From Hyposmocoma kahamanoa (Eukaryota > Arthropoda > Insecta > Lepidoptera > Cosmopterigidae): a stretch of 64,000 nucleotides of DNA. Under the pieces are notes generated by a model, which worked only from the letters and a program-made list of their open reading frames with translations, searched no databases and was not told where the DNA came from. How positions within the stretch are numbered: position 1 is the first letter of the stretch; the number at the start of each line of letters is the position of its first letter. The translations under genes and the position numbers were made by a program. Below, one piece after another: positions 10,626 to 23,022 of the stretch. Where the stretch lies: NCBI RefSeq assembly GCF_003589595.1, contig NW_020653200.1, forward strand, positions 4,585,202 to 4,649,201, written 5' to 3'.

Positions 10626-11299
10626 ATATAAGCTACAAATTAAAGTGACATACTCCGACTTGATAATATTAAACGTTCTTACACTAAAATACCGGCACGC
10701 TATGATGGCCGTTTTGAAGTTTGTCCGCTCATCAAGCTTCGTATTAATTCATAACTACGTTGAACAGTGTTGTCAATAGTGATGTGCAGTAAAATTTATG
10801 GAAAATGTAATTTTACAACATAACTCGGCATTTATTTTTCGAAATTCCAAATTTAAAAAAAATAATTGTAACACGCTCGTCACTTAAAGGATCGCTGTCC
10901 AACACAATTTCTACCTCCGGCAAACTGGCGTCATAGCTCAATGTAAAACAAAGCAGTTTCGAATTGACGATAAATTAAGTAAACATTTTTATTTTTGTTT
11001 CATTAAAACTTTTTAATCAGCTACCCTTTCCAATACTAGTTATAAATTTAAAAACTTATAGCTGCGACTCGCAATAGATTGTATTCCGCTTTCTCTGTGT
11101 TCGTTACCTCTTGTAATTCGTTCGTATCTGGTTCATATCAAAACATATTCACAATCATAATTTTCACTTACAGTTACACTTATATATATTCAAATCCACA
11201 CACGCACTTACATATTGAATAGGTATTTTAGATGCACTACTAACACTTTATTAAATGTATTATTTTAATAAACAATTTCCGTTCTAGTCGTTTATCAGA

Positions 11300-11500
11300 T
11301 CTTTCATTACAAACAACTTCTAGATTTAGTACCTCTCGTAGTTCTGACTGAAAACCAGCGCCTTAGGGAACTTAGGCATGTGCTGAGTCAGCGCCATTTT
11401 GCTATGACAAAAAATGTTTCATTTTGTATTTAATGTTGTATTCAATCTGTATTTGTATCATGCTAGTCAATAAAGTATTTATCTATCGATCTATCTATGC
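11300..11500 (+). mobile_element. LINE 3'-end fragment with (TCTA)n tail
   Basis: CTGTATTTGTATCATG leads to GTCAATAAAGTATTTATC, an AATAAA-type 3' end, followed by a short TCTATCGATCTATCTA tail. This is typical of a short-tailed non-LTR retrotransposon end. It is directly followed by a family F repeat in the other orientation. Confidence 0.45.
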
Positions 11501-11504
11501 GCCA

Positions 11505-11680
11505 AGTTTTATTGAAAATCGGTTAACGGCAAGTGAAATTTATTAAACTGAATTCATCCAGTTTACCACTCTTAGAAGCGGAATACTTTGTTGAAACTTG
11601 AGTGGCGCCACTACTGAGGTAGCCCTTTTCCAACAAAAAAAAAATCGAAATCGATTGAGTAATGTTGGAGTAATCGCGTA
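11505..11680 (-). repeat. family F repeat, minus-strand copy
   Basis: GCCAAGTTTTATTGAAAATC, 'AGTTTACCACTCTTAGA' and 'CCAACAAAAAAAAAATCGAA' followed by GTAATCGCGTAACAT run parallel to the family F copy at 38428-38672. The outer ends are lost. Confidence 0.65.
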
Positions 11681-12199
11681 ACATTCACACACAAAAAAAA
11701 TAGTCGAATTGAAAACCCCCTTTTTTATTTCATACTACTGCAACGAAAATATTTATTATTACCATTATTTCTACTATCAAATAGTTAAATACTAATAATA
11801 ATAATGACGTACACACTCAACATACAAGACTATACAAATAAACTGTATAACTATGTCAATAATTTAATGTACCGTAACCTTTCAAGTTTTAGATTCATAA
11901 TGATGTTATTCAAAATGTATTAAGTACCGAATTATAACGAAACATCTCTATTAGACATTGAGTTTGGGGAAGTACCTAATTATGAAATCTTAATAAGTTT
12001 GTTAAGTAATCTACCACTTTGATGACTTAGGGTCGATTCTCGTGGCCCGCTGATAAAATCGGCTTTGCCATGCCAATATTTACCCGACACGTATACATAA
12101 CGAGGATGAGTTACGGCTATGCTGTAACGCTTCCCGTAGCTGTTTCGTAGAACTTGCTACGGAGCTACAAACAAGTACGTCGTAACTGCGAAACACTTA

Positions 12200-13058
12200 C
12201 GGTCTTACTACAAAAACGTGTAAGCAGTTGTTTAACAGATGTTTAGAGAAAGTCGTACCATAAAATCGCGCCTAACCGTTGTTTTGGGATGGACAGCGGT
12301 TGGACATTGTTTAAATTTAAACCACTGCCAGATGTTAGTTTAACGCGCGTTTTAATCATCGTTACATAACACCAATACTCAAGGGTCATTGCAAGCTATA
12401 GTTTACTGTTGTGTTTTATATCTCTTTTCGGTTAGTTGTGGTGATTATTATGGATATCTTGAATTTTACTGATTTTATTGATATGGACGATGTGGAATCC
12501 AATTATCACCTCGCTCACGTTTTTATCCATTTTTTGATACTGTTCACTTTTTTAAATAAAAAACGCACGAGAAAAGGAGAAATCTTTTTCAAAACAAACC
12601 GACGATCACTAGCACTACACGCACTGTCAGTCCACACTGAGGGTCAGGTAGAAACTGCGTTCCGTTAGGCTTTACCCAATAACAAAACAGGCTAAACGGT
12701 AAAATAAAAAAATATTTTAACAAATTCTTGCATTGTATTGTACAACTTGAAAATTACTTTATATTATTTTATGACAAAACATTGCTACTTATTTTAAAAT
12801 TATTATTAAAACGCTGTTAGATCTGCGTAAAATAGAAAAGACGAGGACAAATGGCGAATGACTGAATGAATGAATTCTAGTGCTGCCATAGATGAATATT
12901 ATTTCTGTGCTTATACTTTGTCTACAAAGACAAGCGTTAAACATGGTTTTGTGGTACGACACGTTAAACACTGTTTTAAACAATGTTTAAAGACTTAGTC
13001 ACTGATTAAGTAAACGCATGTTAAAACGGTGATTATTAAATCTTTTGTAGTAAGACTG
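12200..13058 (+). mobile_element. PIF/Harbinger-type DNA transposon, non-autonomous
   Basis: The left end CGGTCTTACTACAAAA (12200-12215) and the reverse complement of the right end, CAGTCTTACTACAAAA (13043-13058), match at 15 of 16 bases. Both ends are flanked by TTA (12197-12199 and 13059-13061), the three-base target duplication of PIF/Harbinger elements. At 859 bases it is too short for both proteins of an autonomous Harbinger (a DDE nuclease and a Myb-like partner). Inside are further near-inverted words around TTTAAACA. A short frame at 12450-12668 is the only coding candidate. Confidence 0.8.
12450..12668 (+). CDS. 72-residue frame inside the Harbinger-type element, possible transposase N-terminus
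   Basis: It starts at ATG 12450 with MDILNFTDFIDMDDVES and runs to a stop at 12668, ending in HTEGQVETAFR. The frame is open a further 13 codons upstream, but there is no ATG there. An acidic, hydrophobic start like this is compatible with the N-terminus of a Harbinger nuclease whose catalytic core has been deleted, but no DDE motif is present and the homology is not certain. It may be a chance frame in a decayed element. Confidence 0.3.
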   Translation: MDILNFTDFIDMDDVESNYHLAHVFIHFLILFTFLNKKRTRKGEIFFKTNRRSLALHALSVHTEGQVETAFR

Positions 13059-13194
13059 TTACTTTTATATTCTATTTAAATACCTCTTACATATGTGCCT
13101 ACAGTAATTTGCACTGCGCTTTAGTAGAATACTATTTTGAATTAACATTTGTTAAAGTTATTTTGTAAAATTCGAACTTCGGAACAATTCTTGT

Positions 13195-13495
13195 ATTAAG
13201 GAAGATACAAAGGTAGAGAAAGGGATCTTAGATGGTTCGAATATGTAGATGGAATTAATAAAAGAATATTGACGAAATGGATTTATAAGACGAGTGTGAT
13301 TGGGCAAGTTGGTAAGGGTCAATCAAGGCGACGTTACCATGAACAAATTGAGGACGTCCAAAAGAAACGACGTCTAAACTAACCATTCAAAAAACAATAT
13401 TATATCAATGTAACCTTGAGACTCGCACAGGACCGATTGAGCTGGCGTTCAAAAGAGGAACGTGGGTGTTAACAGACTGAGATGATGATCAGTGT
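13195..13495 (+). pseudogene. LINE reverse-transcriptase ORF, C-terminal remnant
   Basis: The plus strand reads RWFEYVDGINKRILTKWIY, then GKGQSRRRYHEQIEDV, stops and frame breaks, then LAQDRLSWRSKEERG. This is the 'RWFGHV ... GRPRRRY-DQI ... A-DRSRWR' tail found at the end of the ORF in RTE- and L1-like non-LTR elements. Nothing of the catalytic core remains. Confidence 0.65.
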
Positions 13496-13658
13496 AAAAG
13501 CGTTATTTAGGTATAATTCACTTTTCCAAACTAAAAACGTAAAATTTCACGATATTTCCTTCAAATTAAGATATTATGTTACTTATAAGAAATTAATCTT
13601 TATAATTGACCCTTTCCATCGGCATCATAAAAATACAGGTTGTTTTTCTCCTATATAA

Positions 13659-13725
13659 AGTGACAGGACAAGTGACAGGACAACACCGTGTCGCTTTGAA
13701 ATTAAGCGTCGCTTTGAAATTAAAT
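13659..13725. repeat. two neighbouring short tandem duplications
   Basis: AGTGACAGGACA occurs twice in tandem (13659-13682). Eight bases later GTCGCTTTGAAATTAAGC and GTCGCTTTGAAATTAAAT are in tandem (13690-13725). Confidence 0.7.
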
Positions 13726-13911
13726 AGGCAATATTAATATAACTTAAAGCAATTGTGAGTTAATACTATGTTAGTTCTTATGTGCGACATGTTAGTTACG
13801 ACGTCTCATCGTAACCGTAAGTACATAATAACATAATAATACTTTTTGATAGATGATTAATATTAAAAGTGATGTGTTACATGGTTAAGAAATATCTCAA
13901 TAATAAATCGA

Positions 13912-14045
13912 ACTGCCTCCGTGGCCGAATGGTTACTATGCTGGTCTACCACCCAGGTGTCTAAATATTGTGTGACAAATATTTGTATGGCATACATTTA
14001 TTACTCTCGTAAGTTTGGGTGTTATTTGTGGGTTTCACTAGTCCA
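13912..14045 (+). repeat. tRNA-derived SINE, family D, decayed
   Basis: The head CTGCCTCCGTGGCCGAATGG and body ATTTGTATGGCATACATTTA, 'GTTTGGGTGTTATTTGTGG' match the family D copies at 46438 and 48089. The B-box segment is missing. Confidence 0.7.
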
Positions 14046-14049
14046 GAGC

Positions 14050-16545
14050 TATAAAAAAACCGCTTGCTGTTCACTACTACATAGATATCGTTGCTTGCTG
14101 CCATAAAACTCTAACCACAAGAAATATTTCAAAGCTTAAAGAAGAAATCTTCCGAGTGCTATTGAAAGGTTAATAAGTTAAAAATGTCTTCAAAGGTTAA
14201 GTTAAATGATTTTATTTTAAAATTTCTTTATGCAAATGGGCAAGTGTCCGGGTTTTAGCCCCATGCTTTGTTGACGTCGGGTTTAAATCGGGTTAAAACC
14301 AATTGGCGCCGGATCGAGGGCAAAAACTATTTACAATTATGAATCGAGTTTTGTTCAAATTTAATGATATTATTACAAAATGTTTATAGCTTTCTGATCT
14401 ATTGAATCTATTCGCTTGTAAATCGCATTAAAATAAAACGATACAAAATATCATTGGATCGTATGTACTAGAATTGATCCTCAAAAAAATTACATCGCAA
14501 TGTACATCCTTCGTAGTAAGAATCCACAAGATTGCAAGGTGGGTATTGTGTGGAGGATCGTCTAAAAAACGTTTTTTACATCGAAATTTATAATATATAT
14601 TTTTTTTAATTTATAATAATAAATACGGCATTATACCAATCCCGTATTCGCAGCTTCCGCTTACGATTTTGGGCAGAAATGGGTTAAAACCTTTTTGGGT
14701 AAAAACTCGGCTAAAACTCGAGTTGGTTGATTAGGTTTTTACGCACTACCCATCTCTGCTTATGTAGTTCATTTTATTCAGCGGATACCGAGACGATGCT
14801 ATTGCCTGAGTTGCTTTGTTACTATCGATATAGGTCGCTTACAAAGATGGAGATCGAACAGCAAGGTTTGTTATTTCTTTCAGCAAAAGCGTTCTGTGTT
14901 GATTTGCAACGACTAAGAGTATTAATCTAAGAGAAATCACGACGTTCTTTAAAGCAAAGTTCTTTTACATCCCTCTAAAGTAGTTACACTCACACATCCA
15001 ATCCTTTTAATCTCTCGCACAAGTTTACTTAGCTTAATTGGTATTAAGCTCCTAAGTGAAAGTGTGAGCAAACAAAGCTAGAATAGATTTTCACCGACTA
15101 GGTTCTTCGTCACGCGTTGTATGTGAAGTAATTTGATACCTTTGATTACCCGCAGTCTCTGGCTTCTAATTTTAATTTATCATTATTTATTGGGTTCTCT
15201 TTGACCTATATATACACTTATAGACCGCCTTATTGTATTGATTGAAACGTTCATTTAAAAAGCTTTGAATCAAATTAAATTTAACCAAGGCGAAATTCAG
15301 TAATGTTATTTTTAGTAACGAACGCTAGCGTGCGGTGTACAATAATTAGGTATAAAATTTAATTTGCTGGATTAAATGAAAGCACCCTTCGCTGTGCTAC
15401 CTATATTGTGTGCTTCTTCTCCTTTTTTTATTATCATCTATGTCTATACGAAAGTTCTATCAGTGTGTAAAGCAGAATAATTTAAGAGTCCTTACAAACA
15501 AACAAATATATAAAACATTGAATTACTAGAGTTAAAGCTAGCTTACATAAAACATTATTTATGTTGTACAGGGGTCAAGCCATAAAATGTTGCATACAGG
15601 GTTGTTAGCAAAATAATAACAACCTCGCAGACTAACACCACGAAAAAACTTTTGTTCCATGATTTTTTAACAAAATATAGTAAATTTCCCAAAAAGAAAG
15701 TTTTTGTTGTTCTATTTGACACTACTTAGATCTGTATTTGAGAGTAAGTTCAAACGTGTAAGCGTCCTCCCCGACGGTTCCCACCCCTGCTCCTGCGATT
15801 TGTATCGGACTGGTATTTACGCAAATGCCACACAGAGTTATAATTGTTTAGAGCGATATTTTTGTTAGAAAGTAAAATCTGATGAATTATGAAAAGACAC
15901 GGAACGAAAGTTGTTGTTAGTATTTTACAATATATAGGTTAATTAAAATAAATAAATGTGTTGAAAAATCACCTTTTTATAATACAGTAGTGGGGAATGA
16001 TAATCACCAAATTTTTAGAACGCTTTTTTATCTTCTTAGGACCTAAATTGTTTACCTTGCCGGTAACTATTTGAATTGCGAAAAGAATGGTAGTCGATAA
16101 GGACCTCGTCAGGTGAATACGGAGAGTGGAGAGCGATGGAACATTTTAATATATAATTCCGGTAAGGTGTAGAGAGTTTGTACAGTAGCATGCTTTATGG
16201 CTTTATTATTAACTTCTATTTTATCATTGCTTTATCACTAACTGTATCAGTAACTTGGGTTGGTTCTTTGCGAGTCCTGTAATTTGTTCACAATATTGAT
16301 AAGGGGTTACATACAGATTATGACCCGTGGTCTTGGTTAGTAGATCGAGACCACAAACCAATATTCAGTGGGTAAGTTCATTTTTTCTGGAGACTGCACT
16401 GTGGTTCCTCCCATACAACAAAAACAATAAAACATAAATAAAAATGTGAAAAATCCCCTATACAAGAAAAGGTACTCCGAAAAGTCAATATATGTGACTA
16501 TAACCGCTTTTAACAATTTAATGAGCCCAAACGTGATAGTTGTAC
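14050..16545. other. unassigned AT-rich sequence
   Basis: About 2.5 kb without a convincing frame, repeat or RNA gene. Short frames here (for example 14727-14930) have no recognisable motif. Confidence 0.35.
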
Positions 16546-16551
16546 TATAAC

Positions 16552-16850
16552 AATTTTTTTTTTAATAATGCCAAGTGACGTACAAGTCGTGCGGCTGGTG
16601 GTAAGCAACACGCCTATCCGTGACAGTTGCAGTGCCACTCGGAGGTTTAAATCGCAAAGATCTTGGGAGCACTGCCACTGCGCCGGTCGCCCTGACATAT
16701 AAGTTGACAAATTCCATGTGCCTGCAATTCGACCAGCGCCCTTATTCTTCAAACCGGAACGCAGTAGTGCTCCCATTATTACTTGGCGGCAGAAATAGGT
16801 AAGTTGGCAGTAACTTTTTCACACGGAGCTCTACTGCTACCGTATTTTTT
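16552..16850 (+). repeat. family A repeat, near full length
   Basis: This roughly 300-base unit contains GTTGCAGTGCCACTCGGAGG, 'AAATCGCAAAGATCTTGGG', 'CACTGCCACTGCGCC', 'GTGCCTGCAATT', 'GGAACGCAGTAGTGCTC' and 'CTTGGCGGCAGAAATAGG' in the same order as at 19830, 30430 and 60070. It has no coding capacity. The family is common in Lepidoptera; its class is uncertain. Confidence 0.75.
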
Positions 16851-16859
16851 ATAGTTTAT

Positions 16860-18210
16860 TAAACATAAAAGAACTACTTTGACATTTGCATATCCGTTTC
16901 GGAGTTACGATGCCAGAGATAAGCACGTACACACAGAGACACATAGTCAAAGGCTACAAATTTATAACTCACCTCATTTTGCGTCGGGATTAAACATTAA
17001 TGTTTACGTTTTCCTAAATGAGAGCTCATCATAACGACTATTCTGTCGAATTTTACAAAAATATCAAATAAAATACTTTAATAATTAAGAACTTTCACTA
17101 TAAAAATACAATACACTACAAAACGTATCATCCAACGTGCGCTTCTCGAAGCATCCATTGTTCAAGAGTTTGTCGCTGATTGCCGGAATCTGAACATTAA
17201 GTGAAGCGTTACGACATTAGCTTTTTCTTTTCTATTTAATTAAATAAAAAATTAGAGGAAGCCTTTTAATTATGATAAACCACTACACTTCAATTCCCAT
17301 TGGTACTCTTTTCTGAGTTATTTGAGTGCTAAGTTAAACTAATGTATTTCGTAGGCTATCGGTCGTATTACGTTATACCTACATTTCAAAGCGATTCTTT
17401 GAAACAGTGTCAAGTTTGAACAAGTTGCGAGTTATCCGACGGCTTCTAGAGCCGGAAATGTGAGGTCGTGTTTACTGTGTTTGTCGTGCATCATGGATTT
17501 CAAACGACGCGTTAACATTGTCTTGTGAAGTAGAATCTAAGGATAGGTCACTGAGATGAAAATGCAGAGTTCTCAATAGAAAACAAGTGTCTCTCCTCAC
17601 CCTAAGAAACGCCTATGAAAGTTGAAAGTAAAGGTCATGCTTATTGCTTTTCTTATAGTGCATAGTGCGGTTAGAGTACGTTCTACGGGGAGCAACTGTA
17701 AAATCAAAAAATCACATGGGCTTGCTAGAACATCTGCGAAACGAGACCAGAAAAATGGCGGAATAGATTTCTCCTTTAATACGACAACGCCCCGTACGAA
17801 ACTTCCCCATTAATCCGCGTGTTTTTTTTTCATCTATGTTGCTCTCAAGATTTAGAACCACTTCTGACTTTTCTGTCAAAAATAAGAACCGCCTTAATAG
17901 GAAAAGGTTTCAGTACCATTCTCGAAATTAAAAATTCTACGACAGATCAGCTGAAGGTCTAAAAGCCTTCTAGAAAGGCTTCTATGCATGGAACCAACGT
18001 TGGGATAAGTGGATCGCGAGCAAATAGAGTATTTTGAAGGAGATTAATTAAAATTTAATGTCCCCTTACTGTGTTTGTATTAAAATTATGTACCGTATTT
18101 TTTTTTTACTAAATCTTGTAGGATTTATTTGCAGTGATTATTGACAGTTTTAAAAGCAATTTTTGAGGTTTTTACAGCCACTTGATTTTAAAAAATAAAT
18201 TGAATAAAGT
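16860..18210. other. unassigned AT-rich sequence
   Basis: No supported feature was found. Confidence 0.35.
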
Positions 18211-18217
18211 ATATGTA

Positions 18218-18353
18218 GAAACAATTTTTTGGACCTAATCACGAATATTTGTTTTATATTTTTTCAAAAAACCAACGTTTCGGGCCCTTTACAGGTCCCA
18301 TCATCATGGCTGACTCTCAAATACACGCGACTTAGATCTGAAAAAATAGTTTC
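18218..18353. repeat. foldback repeat, copy 2
   Basis: It has the same outer inverted pair as 5395-5517 (GAAACAATTTTTTGGACC against GATCTGAAAAAATAGTTTC) and the same words CCAACGTTTCGGGCCCTTT and ACAGGTCCC. The inner 12-base hairpin of copy 1 is not preserved. Confidence 0.6.
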
Positions 18354-18879
18354 ATTCTCTATAATATGTAACAGTCGCGAAAACCTAAGAACTCGATATT
18401 TAAACATATGTGTAATAAAAAAATCTCAACTCGCCCATCGCGCTACCTGGTGCTCTATATAAGTGTTCGTTAAGAATATTTCCTTAAATATCAGGTAATA
18501 ATAATAATATTTGTTCATTTTCCCCCATAATAATATAAGCGTATGAACCATCTCACCGGCTAATATTTGCCAATTTCGTCGAAGTAGTTCCACAAATGCA
18601 AAGTGATCCGGGCGTCTGGATTCGCGACGTGTACCTCTGACTTCCTAACGACTTTACCGTGTGCCTACAGTCATCGCCAGTATTTTATACAACTTATTTT
18701 ATAAAAATTTTGGAATAGTTCTAAAAGTTAAATTATGCAATAATATATGAGATGTTTATTATAAGATAATTTCATAATTACAAAGCAAATTATTACTTCC
18801 TCATGTTTCACATAAAAATATTTAACAATTTAAAAAATGCGATTGTACTAATCCTTTGTGGGCTAAAAATTTGTTTTAA

Positions 18880-19100
18880 TTAGACGACATCGGTGCCCAA
18901 CGGTTGGGGCACCATAGACGCGGAGGTTGAGGTGATTCTGGGTGCGATTCCCGGTAGGACGTAGAGCCTATGATTGGCATTATCTAGTTTGGTTCTGATC
19001 TGGATGTTCTGGATGCAGTCCCGTAGTGAATTTCGTTGCTCTAGTACATCACTGTACAGGGAATTCCCTACATTGACACCAGCTCATCAATTTGGCGACA
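18880..19100 (+). repeat. tRNA-derived SINE, family E
   Basis: GACGACATCGGTGCCCAACGGT (A-box region), GGGTGCGATTCCCGGTAGGA (B-box), then 'TTCTGATCTGGATGTTCTGG' and 'GTACAGGGAATTCCCTACATT' follow the family E order. Confidence 0.7.
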
Positions 19101-19829
19101 GAATAATTTATATAACCGCCGTTTATTAGTTCCATTAAACACCAATAGCTGTAGTAAGAACTAACATTTAGAGATAGAGCACGCTATAACTCTCTTATAG
19201 TTCGAATTAGGCATATTTAGTTAATAGGCATTCCAATAGAGCATTCAGTGTAGCTGTCACAACAACCTATAACGTGGTAGCTGATAACACTGCTTTACAG
19301 CTTTAAGCTGTTTTTTTTTCTTATTACTATTAAATCACTTTACAGTCGTCAGTTGATTAATCTATCCATTTATCTCGAAAGTGCCACCAAAATCTATTAT
19401 TGCAGGCCTTGTAAAGTACTAATTTACTTAAGGCTCTAAGGTGTTCGCTGTTATCGTCATTTTGTTTGTTGGGAGGTAATGAGTGTGGTTGTAAATATAT
19501 ATTCTCTTATCTGGAATTAAATAGTGACTGTACAATATACATAACGAGTTAGATAGTAGTTTACTACGTACCTTTATTTGTGATCGGTCAAAGGCCGCTT
19601 TAATTGGCAGAAACTTCGCTATTCAAAGTTTTGACCTGAACTAAATCACTTCAAATAGCTCAGCCCAATGTTTACTCGCTAATAGGGCTAAGGGCTAATA
19701 GGGCATGTCTTATAAACGTAATTATACCTTTAATTTTAATCCTTCCCAGCGTACAAAAAAATTAAATTAAAGTTATTTTACGCTACAATTTGCAGTATTA
19801 TTTCATAAATCTTAATTATGATCCCAACG

Positions 19830-20135
19830 ACTTTTTTTATAATATCAAATGACGGGACAAACAAGTCTTGCGCCTGATGGTAAGCTACATGCCTGTTCGT
19901 AATATTTGCAGTGCCACTCAGAGCACTTAAATCTTAAAGATCTGAGGGGCACTGCCACTGCGCCTATCACCCTGACATATAAGTTGGCAAATTCCAAGTG
20001 CCTGTAATTTCACCAGCACCCTTACCCTTCAAAACAGTAATGCTGACATTATTGCTTGGCGACTGAAATAGTTAAGGCAGCAGTACCTCCCTGGGAGAAA
20101 TCTTTCACAAGGAGGTCTACTGCTACTAAATAATA
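19830..20135 (+). repeat. family A repeat, near full length
   Basis: It runs from TTTTTATAATATCAAATGAC through GCAGTGCCACTCAGAGCAC, 'AAAGATCTGAGGGGCACTG', and 'GGCGACTGAAATAG' to CTACTGCTACTAAATAATA, matching 16552-16850 and 30430-30735. Confidence 0.75.
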
Positions 20136-20139
20136 TAAT

Positions 20140-20845
20140 GTCTAGATATACATATAAGTAAATATTAACAATTGTTATGCCTATACTTTATGAAAAATAT
20201 TTAAAGGGTTTTATTTTTAGGCTACCAAATATTTACGGTGTAAACTCGTGTGAGGTTCAGACTTTATCTGGTAATGTTAATTTCTTTTTCTCGAATATGC
20301 TAGAACATTTTTACATTAACTTTAAAATAAAGAACCCAGAAAGTGTGTCATTTACGGAAGGTGCAACTTTTTGCCGATTTAGACCAGAAAAATAAGTTTG
20401 AAAATCCCTTGGGCAGTAATGGATTTCCAACTTTTAAATTACCTACTAATGCAATGAGCAATGTAAACAGAATACAGAAAAACTGCCATGCAGTCAACTG
20501 CTCACTAGTATCAGTATCCGTAATTGCGAGAATAAAAAACAATATTGTCTATGGTATTACTTATTTTGCGTTTAATCATGGTGCACTAATATGTAATACC
20601 CGCACCACATACTTAAACAAAAAATGGCGGCAAAAGAAATGAAAATGTTTTAAAGTTATTGTACTATAAAATGAATTGAGACATTAACCTCGGTAGTTGG
20701 TGACATTTTTGATAAACAAATATTGCCTCCTCCACTCCTTCCATCCTTCATTCTATTTTACATTCTTAAGAGTAGCCTTAAAAACATATGTAGTGAATTA
20801 TAAAGATTTAAATAGGTATATACTCGTATATATTTTTAGAAAATA
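20140..20845. other. unassigned AT-rich sequence
   Basis: Overlapping frames of 60-100 codons on both strands show no motif and look random. Confidence 0.35.
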
Positions 20846-20849
20846 TAAG

Positions 20850-21060
20850 TGAGCATTTGATCGTCTTCTCACCTGATGGAAAGTAACAATGAGGTCACCG
20901 ATCGAGCATGCATACCTATTTGATGATGATGATGTTGATGATGACTGAGTAATGCCTATGCACTCTCGCCTTGAAAAGGCGTAAGTAGGGAAGAAGTCTG
21001 TATACAGGGAACTCCACTCCGTAGCCGTTCGCCATTTAAATGTGGAAGCGTAACAAATTA
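20850..21060 (-). mobile_element. CR1/Jockey-like LINE, 3'-end fragment
   Basis: The words TCTCACCTGATGGAAAGTAA, 'GAGGTCACCGATCGAGCATG', 'TAATGCCTATGCACTCTCGC' and 'GGAACTCCACTCCGTAGC' match the LINE end at 52010-52170. There they follow a reading frame that ends RMYH...WN-LP-style, so this is the 3' end of the same kind of element on the minus strand. A (GAT)n-like expansion sits at 20920-20943. Confidence 0.65.
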
Positions 21061-21064
21061 TTTG

Positions 21065-22130
21065 CAAATTATAATTCCATTCAAACACAATCATCCTGTG
21101 CATTTTACCGACGAGAAGTTTAATACTGTCGCCTGCCGACATCGCTTTGTTGTGTCATAATAATTAATTATGAACGAGTTGGCGGGAAAAGCGGAATATC
21201 AAATCAAATCAAGAACATTCCTTTTCATTTCAGTCTTAGTCAAGTTTTAGTCGGTGTCGTGATAGTTCAAAGGATAACATTGAAGATTTTTATTAAAAGG
21301 TGTGTTTAGTAACTTTTTTTATTATTCTTATTAAATATATTTGCGATTATCTTACTTCAAATACATAATTAATTATTCGTGTCTAATTTTAGCACCTGTA
21401 GGTACCTTTCTTATCTGGGAAACTAGTGACTTGATTGTAGTGCTTACTGCGGCGAAGATACCGAAGGAATTTATCTCATGAGGATTTCTGTGATTTGTAG
21501 AAAGGTTGTCAGTGGTTTTTTTATTAGAAAATTGGGATGAATAGAAACAATTACCAATTTCATTCTTATTAAGTAGTGTGTGGTATTTTAATTACGTTGT
21601 TTATCTAATGGGCAAAAAAAGGGAAAGGGGTCAAAAGAAACAAATGCAAGAGCTGCCACAAAAAATATACTAATTCGGAAGGTTTACCAGATAGGTTAAG
21701 TAGGTACCAACCGACACTATTATAGTAGATTAGGTTTTGGGCATATAGTAGTAGTTTAAATGAGTAATAAAACAATTTTGTACCAGGATTGTATTTTATT
21801 GTATCATGTATCATGTTATGAGATCATAATAATCGAACATTAAGTCAAATACCAAAACTTGCGCAGTAGGCAAGGTAGGTATAAATAAAATGATATATAT
21901 AAGAAAAGGGAGAGGCATGAAATTCCTAGCAACACATCCTCTTTAAATAGATCGCTGAGCTTATTCTCGCGATGGAGTCACTGTAATAATTTGTATGAAT
22001 GACTCTTACCTTTGGCATGAAGCTGTTTCCACTAAATGAAGTCATGTATATTTTAAATCGGTTTCTATGGTAGAGTTACCATGAATATTCAACGATTATT
22101 CGGTATTCGGTTTTACGGCAACTTTTTAAT
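21065..22130. other. unassigned AT-rich sequence
   Basis: No supported feature was found. Confidence 0.35.
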
Positions 22131-22134
22131 ATTT

Positions 22135-22325
22135 AATATTCGGCTATGAAAGGCTTCGAGTGGCTTCCGAAAGGGTAGGCGACCACCGCAAGGTGGACCA
22201 ATGACCTCTTGAGAGTTGCGGGAATCCGCTGGGTGCAAACGCGAAACCGGCTATTATGGCGACCTTTGAGAGGCTTATGTCCAACAGTGGACATCTTTAG
22301 GTTCAAATGATGGTGATGATGACTG
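22135..22325 (+). mobile_element. RTE-like LINE, 3'-end fragment with (GAT)n tail
   Basis: The plus strand reads DLLRVAGIRWVQTRN in one frame and EAYVQQWTSLG in another, the typical last residues of lepidopteran RTE-type ORFs ('DLLRVAG--W ... LGEAYVQQWT'). It ends in a GATGGTGATGATGAC tail. The ORF is broken by a frameshift and stops. Confidence 0.65.
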
Positions 22326-22559
22326 TGTACTATTCGGCCGAATACCAAATACCACATCGTGAAAAAAAAAACACAATGTATCCGTTTTGATATTCCAACG
22401 AACAGGCATTTTTCATAAAGCTTTTGGTGAACAATGATATTTTCTAGTAAAAGTCAGTAAAAATGTAAAACAATTTAAAAGAATGCACTATTTTCGATAT
22501 ACTCGCAAACAAGATAAATAAGCCCGCTCCATCAGCGTGTTGCATTTATTCCCTTTAAT

Positions 22560-23022
22560 TAACCCACTTCAAAAAAGGAGGAGGTTCTCAATTCGACTGT
22601 ATGTTTATTTTTATGTATGTTACGCGATAGCTCCGTCATTTGTGAACCTATTTTGATCATTCTTTTTTGTTGCAAAGAGGGTACCTCCATAGTGGTCCCA
22701 TTTAATTTTGAAGAAAATCATGCACCTCTAAGAGTGGTTGTTCACTCATTATGATTCATTTTTGTAAATAGCGCCTAAATGTTATTACAAGGAGCAATTG
22801 TTTTAATGGTTTATTTTGCTCTTCTCCAATTCAAGGCGTTTTTCTCTCTCAATATACTTTGAGTAGTGAGACCCGATTTTTATTATCTCCTGTGTTAAGT
22901 TCCGTATAGTGGCGAACTAGGGGATGAATCCGGGTTTGCGCACTTTCCGGTAACCGATTCCATTTCAAAACTTGGCAAATACATGTAATTCCACGTACTT
23001 TTGAGGTCGGTTTTTTAGTACT
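22560..23022 (+). repeat. family F repeat, with inverted ends
   Basis: It starts ACCCACTTCAAAAAAGGAGG and ends TACTTTTGAGGTCGGTTTTT. The two ends are imperfect inverted repeats of each other (ACYYACTTCAAAA / TTTTGAGGTCGGT). Between them are GTTACGCGATAGCTCC and 'GTTGCAAAGAGGGTACCTCC', shared with 23660 and, inverted, with 38428. The 22745-22900 segment is an insertion absent from the other copies. The family is widespread in Lepidoptera and has no coding capacity. Confidence 0.7.

Noticed and set aside
16510..16776. 88-codon minus-strand frame over family A
   Set aside because: Other family A copies do not keep this frame open; it is a by-product of the repeat.
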